Notes under the pieces: generated by a model
Told to the model about the DNA's origin: nothing
The model's input: the letters and a program-made list of their open reading frames with translations, nothing else
Database searches by the model: none
Source: Megaleporinus macrocephalus
Lineage: Eukaryota > Chordata > Actinopteri > Characiformes > Anostomidae
Direction: 5' to 3'
Length of the DNA stretch: 64,000 nucleotides
Assembly (NCBI GenBank): GCA_021613375.1
Contig: CM038717.1
Coordinates: forward strand, 38,877,132 to 38,941,131
Program-made: the position numbers and the translations under genes
Shown here: one piece after another, positions 46,486 through 57,201 of the stretch
Position numbering within the stretch: the stretch's first letter is position 1
Layout of the letters: each line of letters begins with the position of its first letter

Positions 46486-46580
46486 CCTTGATCGGTATCA
46501 GCTATCGGCCCCTCGCGCTGAAAGGTGATCGGCGATCGGAACCGACCTCAAAAACGCTGATCGGTCAATGTCTACTTTAA
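46486..46580. mobile_element. MITE or hAT-like terminal fragment
   Basis: GATCGGTATCAGCTATCGGC and GATCGGCGATCGGAACCGAC, then CGCTGATCGGTCAATGTCTA, is a terminal pattern of a fish hAT-like element. Only about 95 bp are recognisable. Confidence 0.5.
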
Positions 46581-47109
46581 ACTTCTGTACTTGTCTATAA
46601 AGCTTTAGATAATCTAGAACCTGCTACATAACAGAACGTCTCTCTGTTTATGTTTCAGCTGCTGATCTTCTGCACAAACACCTTCAGTAACATACTGAGA
46701 ACCTGGAGAGACTCTTTCAGCTCTTCTGCTTCTAATCTGTGGAGCTCAGTTCAGCTTTTATTAGACAGTCCAGCTCAGAGTCACCTTTACTACACAGTTA
46801 AATACGTCTCTCTGTAACTCAGCGTTAAATTAAAACTTTGACATCTCAATGTCTATAAAATTAAACTTTGTCTTTGGCTTATTTTGTTATTACTGATGAA
46901 ATCTGTCTGTAAAGCACATTGAGCTGCCACTGATTTGAAAAGTGCTCTATAAAGAAAGATTATTATTATTATTAATATTATTCGTATAATGACAAGTCTT
47001 GCAGCATATCGTGATGCAGTCTTTCTGCTTGTGTATAAATGAGCACCACAGTTCCCTCCCTTGCCTGACAACGTTACCAAATCATTTTTCTATCTGTTCC
47101 ACCTTCCAG
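46581..47109. other. end of qrfpr intron 5
   Basis: Unassigned, with (ATT)n near 46960-46980. It ends in a good acceptor (TTTCTATCTGTTCCACCTTCCAG). Confidence 0.45.
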
Positions 47110-47591
47110 GTAAGCTGGATCTGGACCTGGACTCTGAGTTTTTGCTGCTCAGTTTGGTTCAGATCCTGGGCTTCAGTAACTCTGTATGCAACCCACTGGT
47201 CTACGCCGCCCTTAACACCAACTTCAAGAGGGACATGCTGGCTCTCCTGACCCGGGGACGGAGTCCCGTAGACGGGTGCTGCTGCAGCCTGGTCTCTGCC
47301 TACCTGTGGCGGGGTCGGTCCCGGGTAGGGATCTCCTCTTTGGAACCAAGGACAACTACAGAGAGGCGGGCTGGCCTGCGTCCCATAAGCAAGGTGGCTT
47401 GGGAAGCTGAACCCAACGCCTCACCAGAGCCAGACAGACCTATATCCAGGTCCTTTCCTCACATGAACCTGTTCAGTGCCATCCGGCCCAGTAGGAGCTC
47501 AGCCACTGTAATCCTGAGCGTTACCGACCCGCCACATACGCACTGTGCCTTCGACTCGGAGCAGCCACTGGCCATCAGTACCAGCAGGTGA
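47110..47591 (+). CDS. qrfpr: RFamide peptide receptor (QRFPR-like), exon 6 and stop
   Basis: Last coding exon, residues 295-454: extracellular loop 3, TM7 and a cytoplasmic tail of about 128 residues. FLLLSLVQILGFSNSVCNPL runs into VYAALNTNFKRDML; the NPLVY at 322-326 is the NPxxY motif. Human QRFPR has IVQIIGFSNSICNPIVYAFM here. The tail has a DGCCCS cysteine cluster (possible palmitoylation), is rich in Ser, Arg and Pro, and shows no similarity to the human tail that I can see. Exon lengths 331+159+62+233+98+482 sum to 1365, a whole number of codons, with no stop before TGA at 47589. Confidence 0.94.
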
Positions 47592-48031
47592 AGGAGGGCA
47601 GGTCCATCAACATCGACTATGAGAAGTTCTCTTCACCAAGGAGGGACAGAACAGCCCCAGGATCAAAGATCTAATGCCAGAAGTCTTGGACAGAAAGAGG
47701 GCAGGCAGTCCTTCATTGGCAGGAATGAAATCTGGGTTTTATTGTGTAGCAATTTGCCTGAAAACTCTACGCTCTTATTTGTGGTTTTCGCTGGAATCAC
47801 GATATTAAGCAAGTTATGGCAAAGATTGTATCTACATTTCTGATTCTGGTCTCTTTACTCTGTGGTAAAGTTTGAACCCAGACAAAAAAGGGCTGGTCCC
47901 TGAACAGTGTACGTGGAGCTTCTCAGCCCAGCATGGAATCAGATCAAATTTATATCAACACTTGCTGCTCATTCTAATCTCAACTCATCAGCTAATCAGA
48001 AGCCCTTAACGAAGCTGAAGTTTTGGAGCTG
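47592..48031 (+). other. qrfpr 3' flank, probable 3' UTR
   Basis: Downstream of the stop, unique sequence runs to the hAT-like element at 48032. I see no clear AATAAA before that element, so the transcript end is not located. Confidence 0.4.
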
Positions 48032-49361
48032 TAGGGATGCACGATGCTATCGGAATCATATGGGAAAGCAGCATTTTTTAAAAGTTATTGAACCACTGCT
48101 TTGAATTGGCCGATGTTTGAGACTGATATTTGATTATTTATAATATTGATGACGTTTGTATGGATTACTGTATAACCAAAGAGCACCACTATGGCTTACG
48201 CGATGCTGGCTGCACTACAACACCACATGCACAATCAAAACCTGTAGCTCCTCAGTGAAATGTACTGCTGTGGTCCATATTTATATGTATATCTGTATAT
48301 AAAACTAAATTGAATATTTTGATAGCATAAATCTTAATCATAAACCACAAAAAACCCAACAAGCATTAAAACTATGAAGCTAAAGTTGGCTGCTTGTTCA
48401 AGTTCTCCCAGTCCTCCATGAACAGTGCAGAGATACGAATGTCCTTATCAGAAAATAAATGTAATTTTTACACTCATATATACTCATGTATACCAGTGGG
48501 GAACCGTCATGGCCCTCTACGCCCTCTCAGAGGGCCTAAAATATTCTTAACACACATACATAATTTCATTTTTTATCTACTTACAATTTGACAATCAACA
48601 TCTAAACAATTATAAAAATATAAAAAATAAATTATTTAATCGTGTCTATTCAGTCTGTGTTGGAGCGTGAGGGGTTAAGTGTAAGCCTGTGAGTCTGTGT
48701 CTCCCCCTATAAGGACTGTGATGCCTCTGCAGAATGTTGGTGATTGGTGGTCCCGCTGTTCATGTACAGAGGGGGCCAGACAGTTATAATTCAGCACCAT
48801 ACCAATTTCAAATAACAGTAAAACCAACCAATCATATCTTCCCTCTAAGTGGGTGGGCTTAACTGATGTATACTCATATAAACCAACTAACTATAAATGT
48901 TCAACATTAATCGTCACGCTCCGTATCAGTTCACTACTTAATATAAAAGCTGCAAAAGACTAGGCTAGTAACGTTAGTTGGGCTAACTGACCATTAGCAT
49001 ATGTCTGTGTATCTGAAAGACTGGCTTTCTGTTGTCTTGATATGGCTTTAATTTAGAGATTAAGAGATAGACAGCCTAGGCTACAGATTTGTCATAATTT
49101 GGGTTGTTTCTATGTGTAAATAATTGTTAGTCTTTAATTTAATTCATGCAAAACAAAGTCTCACAGTTATAGTTTAATATAATGTAACAAACTGAAGTCT
49201 GGTTGTTGTCACGGAGATTTAATGCCTTATAAAAAAATGTATAATTATTACACAGACGCTTTAAACACAGCTGAAAACTGTGCGTCCACTGTACACTGAC
49301 CTATACAGAAGACAGTTTGGCATCCCAAAGACATGAGAATTCCCATACCAGTGCATCCCTA
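48032..49361. mobile_element. hAT-like element with TAGGGATGCAC ends, carrying another element
   Basis: TAGGGATGCACGATGCTATC at left and GTGCATCCCTA at right are inverted termini; the next inward blocks (GGAATCATATGGGA, and ATTCCCAT before CCAGTGCATC) also pair. The total is 1.33 kb, with the element at 48494-48875 inside. No transposase is recognised. No convincing 8-bp target duplication is visible. Confidence 0.6.
48494..48875 (+). mobile_element. hAT-like element nested inside 48032-49361
   Basis: It starts CAGTGGGGAACCGTCATGGC and shares blocks in order with the inverted copy at 40795-41139 (GGAGCGTGAGGGGTTAAGTG; CCCTATAAGGACTGTGATGC; GTACAGAGGGGGCCAGACAG). The right boundary is approximate. 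Confidence 0.65.
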
Positions 49362-50284
49362 CTGCAACCTTATTTCCAAATAAGTTCCAAATAAATGTAG
49401 ACTGCAATGATGTTTAAATACGTGAAACCCTGTATTTAATTGAAAATAATACATACAGTTTTTATTTATTATTTATTCTTGCCTATTTTGGATTGAATGC
49501 CAGCAACATGTTTTAAAAAGAGAGGCGGAGGAACGTCTGTTAATTTCCACAACACAGTCAACCACATTCTGCACATTCAGCTCTGAAACAGAAGAGTCCG
49601 GGTGCTAAACTAACCTGCCTGCAGTCCAAACCACTGGTCACCTACTGAAAACTAGACTCTCCTGAGTTTCCGAACACTTACAGAGATCTGTTAAAAGAAG
49701 AGCTGATCAACACGGAGCTGAACATCAATCTGTACCAACTGTTTTTAAACGTGTTGCTGGTATGAGATGAATTCATTTTTTCAATTGAAGTCATTTACAC
49801 ACCATTACATTCTGTTCTTGTTTACATTTAGCACAGCATCACAACTTTGATCAAAACCGGGTCTTAAAATACGCAGTCTAAATCAACAACTCCTACCTCT
49901 GTTCATTTTTATAGCAGCCAAACTGTAGGGCAGGTTTTGGTGGAATCCTACCCTGGTGGGTATCTTTCCCATCATTAGATCCACACCGTGTTGATGCAGA
50001 CGTACTGTTTATGCTCCAACAATCAATTACAGTTGGACGGCTGTTGTTTCTGGACCTGAAATGCACAAAACGTCTTTCGTAAATGCTGCCGCTTTGTCCC
50101 CACAGCCTTATTGTAGCAAACCACAGGACTTCAGAGGCCGCCCGCTCGGAAGACCAGCGACAGATGGGTTAAATCAGTCAACACTGCTGTGTGTATGCGC
50201 GTGTACAATCTGGACAGCTGCCACACTACGTCCAGCATTCAAGCCTCCAATCAGAAACATGGACCTTAATATGTAGAACTTAAA
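49362..50284. other. no recognisable gene
   Basis: Intergenic. The 71-codon ORF at 50061-50276 shows no domain I recognise. Confidence 0.4.
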
Positions 50285-50700
50285 AGCCATTGTTACGACC
50301 CCAGGTTGTAGTAGCCATTTTTTAATGTCTGTCGGTGGCCATGTTGTTTGTGGGGTTTTTTTTGTGGCATTATGTGCAGCTCCACGACTGACAACTAGGG
50401 GGCGCCTTGTAGTATAAAATATCCTTAAGTGGCCATCTTGGAGAGACGTTCAGGGTTCTCTGCTTTGACCTGACCTGGAACAATCCCTGCCCAGACCAGC
50501 CTGGGACTCTCCACCACTCTGTATTTCATTTATACATTTAGTAACAGCTTTGTTAGATTCTGTAAAATCTTGGTTGGGACGTAGGGGACGGGTGTCTACC
50601 CTTTTCCCCTGTTCTGTGGTAGAGAGGTAGGGGTAGTTTTGTGTATTTTTGTTTGCTTTGTAGGCCTGGGCAGTTCAATAGGTTGCCCAAATCAGCCCTA
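50285..50700 (+). mobile_element. LTR-like sequence, second copy
   Basis: From ATTGTTACGACCCCAGGTTG it shares GTCTGTCGGTGGCCATG, CTAGGGGGCGCCTTGTAG, a TATAAAATA box, GGCCATCTTGGAG and GGTTCTCTGC with the reverse-oriented copy at 11775-12140. The promoter-like layout suggests a solo LTR. The 3' boundary is uncertain. Confidence 0.5.
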
Positions 50701-51240
50701 GACCTTAGAATCTGAGGAAGAACCCCATCCACTGGCTTCTCAGCTGACCTATAAGAAGGTAAGAGATGAAGATGTATATGTAAGAATACAGTCAGTAGTT
50801 TTGTTGTGGGCACTGTTGTTTCTACCTCATTCTGTACCTGTTTTAAGACTTTTGATGGCAAAAAAAACAAAAACAGATCTGTGATCAGTGTGATTTCAGT
50901 GCAGAAGCTGTAATTACAGTGTACTTTATGCTGCGGTGCTGGCACTTTGCAAGAAATTGTTGTAAAATGATTTACTCAGTCTGCCGAGAGATATAATTTA
51001 GTGTCTCACTTGACGTGAGGATGTTGGCACGTTCTCAAGAACATAATGTTGGTTGGTAAGTGTTGCTAAATTAAATGCTGCGCAGGCAAAGCTAAATGTG
51101 TTTCTTGATTTCTTTCCCACCAGAGCTACAGGAGGAGAGCGTACGGTGAAAGAGAGGGCGTTTCTCAAAAGGTGTGCAGCAGTGTTCCACTATATGGCTT
51201 ATGGATGGATAGATTTGGGTGGTAGACTACTTTTAACATA
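50701..51240. other. no recognisable feature
   Basis: Intergenic. Nothing is supported. Confidence 0.4.
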
Positions 51241-51297
51241 GCAGTGACTAACATGAAAAAAAAAATTATATATATATATATAATATATATATATATT
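51241..51297. repeat. (TA)n microsatellite
   Basis: A TATATATATAATATATATAT tract lies next to the Tc1-like end at 51298. Confidence 0.85.
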
Positions 51298-51785
51298 TAC
51301 ACTACTGCTCAAAAGTTTGGGATCAGAGTGAAATGTTCTTGTTTTAATGGAGTATCTTCTTCCTTAACACAACAATGTACTGACGGGTCTCTAAAGAAAG
51401 TAGTTTCTTTCTGGTCATTGTGAGTCGGTCAGCAAGTCATCAACTGCTGATCTTCAGATACTAAACTAACCTAGAATGTTGTTCCCTTTTATACTCACTT
51501 ATTAGTAGAATGTTTTTCAGCTGTGATCACAATTGAGCAAGAGTGTCCTAACAACCAATTAGTCCAATAACATCCTTAACTTGGATTGGTGGTCGTACCA
51601 GGAGATTTAGACAGAGGACTGAGAATTACTGATAATAGACTATATGCAAAATAAGCCTCTATACAAAAATAGACTTTAATACAAACATTTATATTCTTTA
51701 AAATCATCTGATACACTTACATTAATTGTGAAATGAACAATATTGTTGGTGAATTGCATGAAAATTATTATATATATAAACTTAC

Positions 51786-51787
<2 letters not shown>
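51298..51787. mobile_element. Tc1-like element fragment
   Basis: TACACTACTGCTCAAAAGTT followed by TGGGATCA is the terminal pattern of a fish Tc1-like family. GTTTTTCAGCTGTGATCACA and ACAACCAATTAGTCC fit its subterminal region. No transposase coding remains. Confidence 0.5.

Positions 51788-51862
<75 letters not shown>
51788..51862. repeat. (TG)n(TA)n microsatellite
   Basis: A TG run passes into a TA run. Confidence 0.97.
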
Positions 51863-51872
<10 letters not shown>

Positions 51873-52524
51873 CGAATTATTACCGATTTCTTAAACTGAA
51901 GACAGAAGAGATAATGATGAGTAAGATCTCAGTTAACGTCTGGACGAGCTACCAAACTAGAAAAGAGCCTCTCCAGAAAAAAACTCTTAAACCAAACCTT
52001 CCTTTACCATTCAAACACCGTCATGGTGGTCAGACCACACTGGATCAGTGAATCAACATGGGACCCCCAAATACTAGAGTGTATTTTGCTCACTGATTAC
52101 AATCTTAAGATTATTATTATTAAATAACTAGAAAAGTGTGTGTCCAAAAATGAATGGGATTCTATGGGGGAGAAAAAGAGGAATGGTAAAAAAACAACAT
52201 ACAGACGAGTGCAGGTCGTGGTCGGGGGTCCGCCCTGAGTCAGTGTATGTCAAACAGTGTGTATCTGTCGAGCAGAAGTTCCTTAAATCGGCGTGTAAAT
52301 TTAAATCTCATTCATTATTTATGGGGAAAAAATTCCCAGAAATCCGTAGTTTTCCGGAATCCTAATCAAAAAGCTGTATACAAGCCCGAATCACACAATC
52401 ATACCGGACACTCTGGAGCTTGACTAATGAGCAGAGCGCCCCCCTCAGTTTATACCACGCAAAAAACAACAGTACAGTCATTTCCAGCTACGAAGCTTTT
52501 AATTAAGCAGTTTGGTGGAAATGT
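51863..52524. other. region downstream of the unknown gene
   Basis: Intergenic and probable 3' flank of the - strand gene at 52525. AAAAAGCTGTATACAAGCCC at 52368 recalls 9772. No clear polyadenylation signal for the gene was identified. Confidence 0.4.
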
Positions 52525-53526
52525 CTAGCTAACAGTGCACTGGGTGTTAGGTCCACCAGTATCATCCTGCATCTCCTCTCCTCCTCTCCACCTCCACCGA
52601 TCTTCCACCAACATCTTAGGGAGGTGTAGGTTCCTTTCGAAAGGTCTCCTCTCTGCGTTGGAGTGGTTCGTCCTTTGCTTGCCGCAGACCCTGCAGCATG
52701 AACCAATGACCGACTGGGTCGCACCACCAAGAAGACCAGGTTCCTGGGCCGAGCCTGGACTCACCTGACTGGACACGCACTGACGAGGTGGGTCCTGAAG
52801 AGGTTGATGGCTGGAACTGGCTGTTGCAGGAGAATCCCACGCTTGTGCTTGGATCTGGAGCGGGGCAGGAAAGCCAGCTTGGTCCTGTTGCGGTGCTGGG
52901 TGGTCTTGAAGCAGCTGTTGCTCAACCTGCTCCATCGCCGAATGACTCTGTTTGATGGGGGCGCAGAAGGGGTCCTGACTGGTCGTACAGTCGTCACTCA
53001 TGGTGTTTGTCCCCTGATCTTTAAGCACCTTCACGTGTGGACGTTTGATCCTGATGACTATTATGGCATGACTCTCAGGGTCAACAGTCCTCGGACCGCT
53101 GGAGTTCCTTCGTCCTGTGATGAGTCGCGTGCTCTCCTGCTCGTTCTGTGGTTCTCCTGGAGAACCATCAGAGTTTCTCTGGCTCAGTCGTGGCTCCTCG
53201 GCCGAACCGCCTACTTCAGGAGTTCCTGTGTCCTGTAGCCATCTCTGCGAAGATCTCTCTCGCCCCTCGCGAACTTCTTCTGTGGGACCGGGCCTCCGCT
53301 TCCTCCTCCGCCTCCTGGGCTGCGCCTCCTCACGGAGCTCTTCCCTGAGGACGCGTGTCCTCTGCAGCCTGGCCTGCCGCTGCTCCTCCAGCCTTCTCGC
53401 CGTGCGGCGCTGTTTTTCACGGAAGCGCACCAGCTTGCGGGCATTGTCCAGTGGAATCCCGGAGAGCTGGACCAGCTGCCTTACCGTGCAGCGGTTGAGG
53501 TCGAACGCTCCGCTCTTCCGCACCAT
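52525..53526 (-). CDS. uncharacterised 333-residue protein with HhH-like N-terminus, single exon
   Basis: I do not recognise this gene. The frame runs uninterrupted for 1002 bp from an ATG in a very good context (CAGCATGG, A at -3 and G at +4). The frame extends 30 codons further upstream without another ATG. Residues 8-37 (FDLNRCTVRQLVQLSGIPLD, NARKLVRFRE) resemble a ComEA-type helix-hairpin-helix, with SGIPLD in the hairpin position. Residues 36-69 are highly charged and probably helical. Residues 71-78 (RRRRRKRR) look like a nuclear localisation signal. A central patch (HAIIVIRIKRPHVKVLKDQG) is hydrophobic-basic, followed by a Gln/Pro-rich part and CCRVC at 277-281. A nuclear, nucleic-acid-related role is a guess. 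Long ORFs on the opposite strand are taken as shadows because only this strand shows domain-like order. Confidence 0.65.
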   Translation of the reverse strand: MVRKSGAFDLNRCTVRQLVQLSGIPLDNARKLVRFREKQRRTARRLEEQRQARLQRTRVLREELREEAQPRRRRRKRRPGPTEEVREGRERSSQRWLQDTGTPEVGGSAEEPRLSQRNSDGSPGEPQNEQESTRLITGRRNSSGPRTVDPESHAIIVIRIKRPHVKVLKDQGTNTMSDDCTTSQDPFCAPIKQSHSAMEQVEQQLLQDHPAPQQDQAGFPAPLQIQAQAWDSPATASSSHQPLQDPPRQCVSSQVSPGSAQEPGLLGGATQSVIGSCCRVCGKQRTNHSNAERRPFERNLHLPKMLVEDRWRWRGGEEMQDDTGGPNTQCTVS

Positions 53527-53929
53527 GCTGGCTGCTCCCGGACGACGAGGACGGGAAAGAAAGAGGGAAGACTTTACCCACACTTTCCAGAAGAGGGCGG
53601 TAACTGGATAGAACACTGTAACCTCAGGCTGTGGAGCTGCATTATGAGGTCACCTCTTAGAATACCACCTCATACCCGACACCCTGACCCAACAAACTCC
53701 AACATTTTAATATTAATAGCTAATAAATTAAAAAAGTGTTATTGATTTTATACACTTTATTAATAATAACTGAAACACTGGTGTGAATGAGAATCATTCT
53801 AGCTAATTCATTAATTGTGTCCACAGACATGGGCAGTTGATATTAGAATGATTTCTCTATAAATTAGGAGTTGGTTGATTAATAACCTTAATATAATTAT
53901 ACCGTAACCACCAGCATGAAGTTGGCTGT
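53527..53929 (-). promoter_or_regulatory. presumed promoter region of the unknown gene
   Basis: Immediately upstream of the - strand ATG the sequence is GC-rich with CpGs (53527-53600), then becomes AT-rich. No TATA box is evident. A promoter here is inferred from position only. Confidence 0.3.
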
Positions 53930-54445
53930 TTGCTCAAAAAACCTTGCAATTCTACTAACTGGCCACTTTATTAGAAACACCAACCTTGTACTTTCACTAA
54001 CTGGCCACTTTATTAGAAACACCAACCTTGTACTTTTACTAACTGACCACTTTATTAGAAACACCATCCTTGTGCTTCCTCTGAATGACCACTTTATTAG
54101 AAACACAAATTTAGTGCTTCCACTAACTGGTCACTTTATTAGAAACACTGACCTTGAACTTCCACTAACTGGCCACTTTATTAGAAACACCCACCTTGTA
54201 CTTTCACTAACTGGCCACTTTATTAGAAACACCAACCTTGTACTTCCACTAACTGGCCTCATTATTAGAAACACCAATTTAGTGGTTCCACTAACTGGTC
54301 ACTTAATTAGAAACACTCACCTTGTACTTCCACTAACTGGCCACTTTATTAGAAACACCCACATTGTGCTTCTTCTAAGTGACCACTTTATTAGAAACCT
54401 TGTATTTCCACTAACTGTCCACTTTATTAGAAACCCCAACGTTGT
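53930..54445. repeat. 42-bp minisatellite, about 12 copies
   Basis: The unit is CTAACTGGCCACTTTATTAG followed by AAACACCAACCTTGTACTTC. Because 42 is divisible by three and the unit lacks a stop, a 204-codon ORF (53916-54530) of LTGHFIRNTNLVLP-type repeats stays open. I treat that ORF as a by-product, since single units of the same sequence occur elsewhere as noncoding repeats (45261). Two copies near 54300-54420 are shortened. Confidence 0.92.
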
Positions 54446-54680
54446 ATGCGGGTCAGTTGGGCTGATTAGTTTTGATGTTGAGTTGGTGATGACGCAGCAA
54501 AGTAAACATGATGTAAACATACGACTGTGAAAAGTTACAGCTCGTATTAATTCAGTGATCACTGTGACTGGCTGCCCACGATGACCCCTCACTGTCAATC
54601 ACTCTGAATATGACCAAAGACCAAGAGGAGCTTCAGCTGCTCACATTCAGAAATAACAGGAAACGTTCACAAAACGTAAT
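54446..54680. other. no recognisable feature
   Basis: Spacer between the minisatellite and the end of the TNFR-like transcript. Confidence 0.4.
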
Positions 54681-56911
54681 ACGAATCTTTTATTTAAAAA
54701 AACAATCTACAAATATATTTGCAACAGCAAACATAAATTCATTATCAAGCAAACAATCTAAGGGGAGAAACAGATTAATTTCTAAACAGAGCTGAGGGCG
54801 GACGAGCTAGTGCAGAGGAGAAAGAACATTAGAAAGGCTGAAGTGCAGGGACGCAATTAGTAGGAGAAAAGTATTACTGTGGAGCGCATCTGACGAAGAC
54901 TGGAGCGAACCAGGCCAAACGAGCAAAAGAGTGAGAGACAGAGACGCTGGGTAGAGAAGAGAGGACAGGGTAAAGTAACAGGTCCCTAGAAATTGATGCA
55001 GTTATCTTTTCTCCTACCATTTCACTCTTGGTCACTAGGTGGCAGTGCCTGCACTGTATTTGAATCGCGCCGAGAGTCGCCTTATTTGCTGCACTGGTCT
55101 GGTTTCCTAATAGACACAATCCAAAACCATGCACTTAAAAAAACCAGCTGTATCTGAGACAGGAGCTGCCTCGCAGTCCATACAGCTACGGCAGCCACAC
55201 CGCTGAGGTCCTACAGCTGAGTCGAGGCTCGCTTACAGTGCCAGTGAAACGTTTGGACTAATCCTAATGAAGATGTTCTGAGCTAAGAGCTTAAGTGTGT
55301 TGATCCTCAGTCATCAGATCGTGGTTATTACTATCTATGCCTCATTGAAGTTCATTATTTCAAAGTAATGTTGGAAGACGGTGTCTACTTCCTAAAACAT
55401 CTACCACGAGTCATTTCTATGCTAATGAGGGACCATAACTAGGCAGATAGAACTCTGGAATAATCCCGAGATCCATGAATTTGTTCCTTCCAGTTCAGAG
55501 CTTTTCTCTATACTTCATTTTGTTCAACACGGGCTTCTATAAATATAAAATAAATCTATATATCTTCGTCCTACGAGGTCTCCACTACGACGACTATATA
55601 CAACTCTGAGGCCGAGAACAAACTTGGAGCAATGAAGCTTCTCCTTCATCTTTCCATGAGAACCCAAAGAAACACAACACGCGAACGTACCAGTGCACGG
55701 CAGCACATCCATCTTTCAGCAGTTAGCAGGAGATAGCGAGGGGCCTCCTGAGATCTGCGGATCTGGAGGAGGCAGTTGGGGGGGACAAGAATGAGCCAAG
55801 TAACGCTGGCACGTCCTCGTTTAATAACGAAGGGGACGCGGTTTTAACCGCTCACGATAAGCGAAACCGGAGGTCCGCCGCGAGCCACAGGCCCTGGGTG
55901 TCGGCTAAGAAACGTGGACCTCCGGAGAAAGAGAGCGCGAGGTAAGCCGGGCGAGGCTTTGGCATCTTGAAACGAGCGGCAGAGCCCCGCTCCCTCACAG
56001 TGGCTCGCGCCGCAGGCTTGGCGAAAAACTCATTGTTACCAGGTATAAATAATTACACGCAATTACGGTACGGTAATAAATACGGCACGTCTTTATATAA
56101 ATAAGGAAGCTGAAGTCTAGGAAACGGCTGAGGAGGCAAATGTAACATGGCCAGCTCAGCCAGACGGAGGAAATGAAACCTTTCGTGAAGAGGCAGCTCA
56201 GAAAAAGGCCTCACTTCGGTGGAGAAGCAGCGCGTTCGCTGAAACGCTGCTGAACGGTAGAGTTCCCGGCATTGCTTAGCAAATACAGTATGTTAGTTAT
56301 TGCTAACTAAAGTCGTGGAGGCAGACAGTCCTATGGCGATGACTTGCGCCAACTCTTAATATTTTCTTCCCCCTCTAACCTCGAAAGCTTCCAACGTCAA
56401 CCGAATCAACCGGGACGGTGACTCGGAAGACTTGTAGTGTTGTCTGGGGCTTCAACTACCTGTAGTACTGCAAATGTGCCCGGAACTGGTCAATTTGTAG
56501 TCAAAACCAAATAAACATTATAAAAAAGGCCGCTGGACCACACCTACAGCTACGATTGGCGAAACCAAAGGCATACTGAAATCTCTACGTAGGCTTCGGA
56601 CCAGCCTGTAGGTTAGAAAGCCCGTGGCCAGTGCATTGCTTGAGGCAAAGCCGGCCCGGCTTAGGAAGGTCAACGTAAAGAGCCGTCCCTCCCGTTAGCC
56701 GGCGCTGGTCTTCGCCAAGTCCAGTGTTGGCTTTCAAAGCCGCTTGTGGTTGCTAAAGCCTATTAGGCTACAAACGTCAGTCCACAAATGTATGGCCCAT
56801 GAGGGAGTCGGGATCCGCCCCCCTCATTTCAAATCCAGTCTCTTAAACCACGTCCTTCTTGTCGCTGCGCTTTCACGAGTTCGTAAGAATGCCGTCGAGT
56901 CTGAAACGTCT
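54681..56911 (-). other. probable 3' UTR of the death receptor gene
   Basis: About 2.2 kb of mostly unique, moderately GC-rich sequence follows the - strand stop codon at 56912. It lacks the transposons that fill the rest of the window and ends near a canonical AATAAA (read in reverse at 54689-54694). That pattern fits a long 3' UTR but could also be unrelated flanking DNA. ORFs inside lack recognisable domains. Confidence 0.4.
54689..54694 (-). terminator. candidate polyadenylation signal AATAAA
   Basis: Reverse complement of TTTATT, the first AATAAA I noticed downstream of the TNFR-like stop codon. Confidence 0.35.
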
Positions 56912-57201
56912 TCACTCGTACTTGTAGTAGCCCCGGTCCACGGCCCTGGAGGCGATCTGCTCGGCGGTGTAGCGCTGGTCCAGCTCGAGCAGGGCCTGCA
57001 GCAGGTCGTTGATGTTGGCCCGGAGGCCTTCGCGCTGCATCCAGATGCGCAGCAGCTCGTAGACCTTGTCTCCGGCGTTCTGCGACTCCGCCAGCTTGAT
57101 GGCGTTGTCGCTCAGGCCGATGCTGCGGAAGAACTTGTTGTGCATGCGCATGTCCAGCGAGTCGAACAAGTCGAAGCTCTTGCTCAGAGACGTCTCGTTA
57201 T
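56912..57201 (-). CDS. TRAIL-receptor-like death receptor, last exon (death domain)
   Basis: C-terminal 96 codons plus TGA of a TNF receptor superfamily member; this part is the cytoplasmic death domain that recruits adaptors such as FADD. Segments FFRSIGLSDNAIKLAESQNA, GDKVYELLRIWMQREG and INDLLQALLELDQRY line up with helices of human TRAIL receptor 1/2 death domains (e.g. GDALYAMLMKWVNKTG). The C-terminal GYYKYE corresponds to their KFIYLE. The acceptor TTTTCCTCCAG precedes ATAACGAG; the exon enters in phase 1. Zebrafish relatives include hdr and tnfrsfa; I cannot say which this is. Confidence 0.92.

Noticed and set aside
52804..53611. Overlapping + strand ORFs of 144 and 164 codons opposite the unknown gene
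   Set aside because: They are shadows in GC-rich DNA; the - strand frame is longer, has the better start context and shows motif order.
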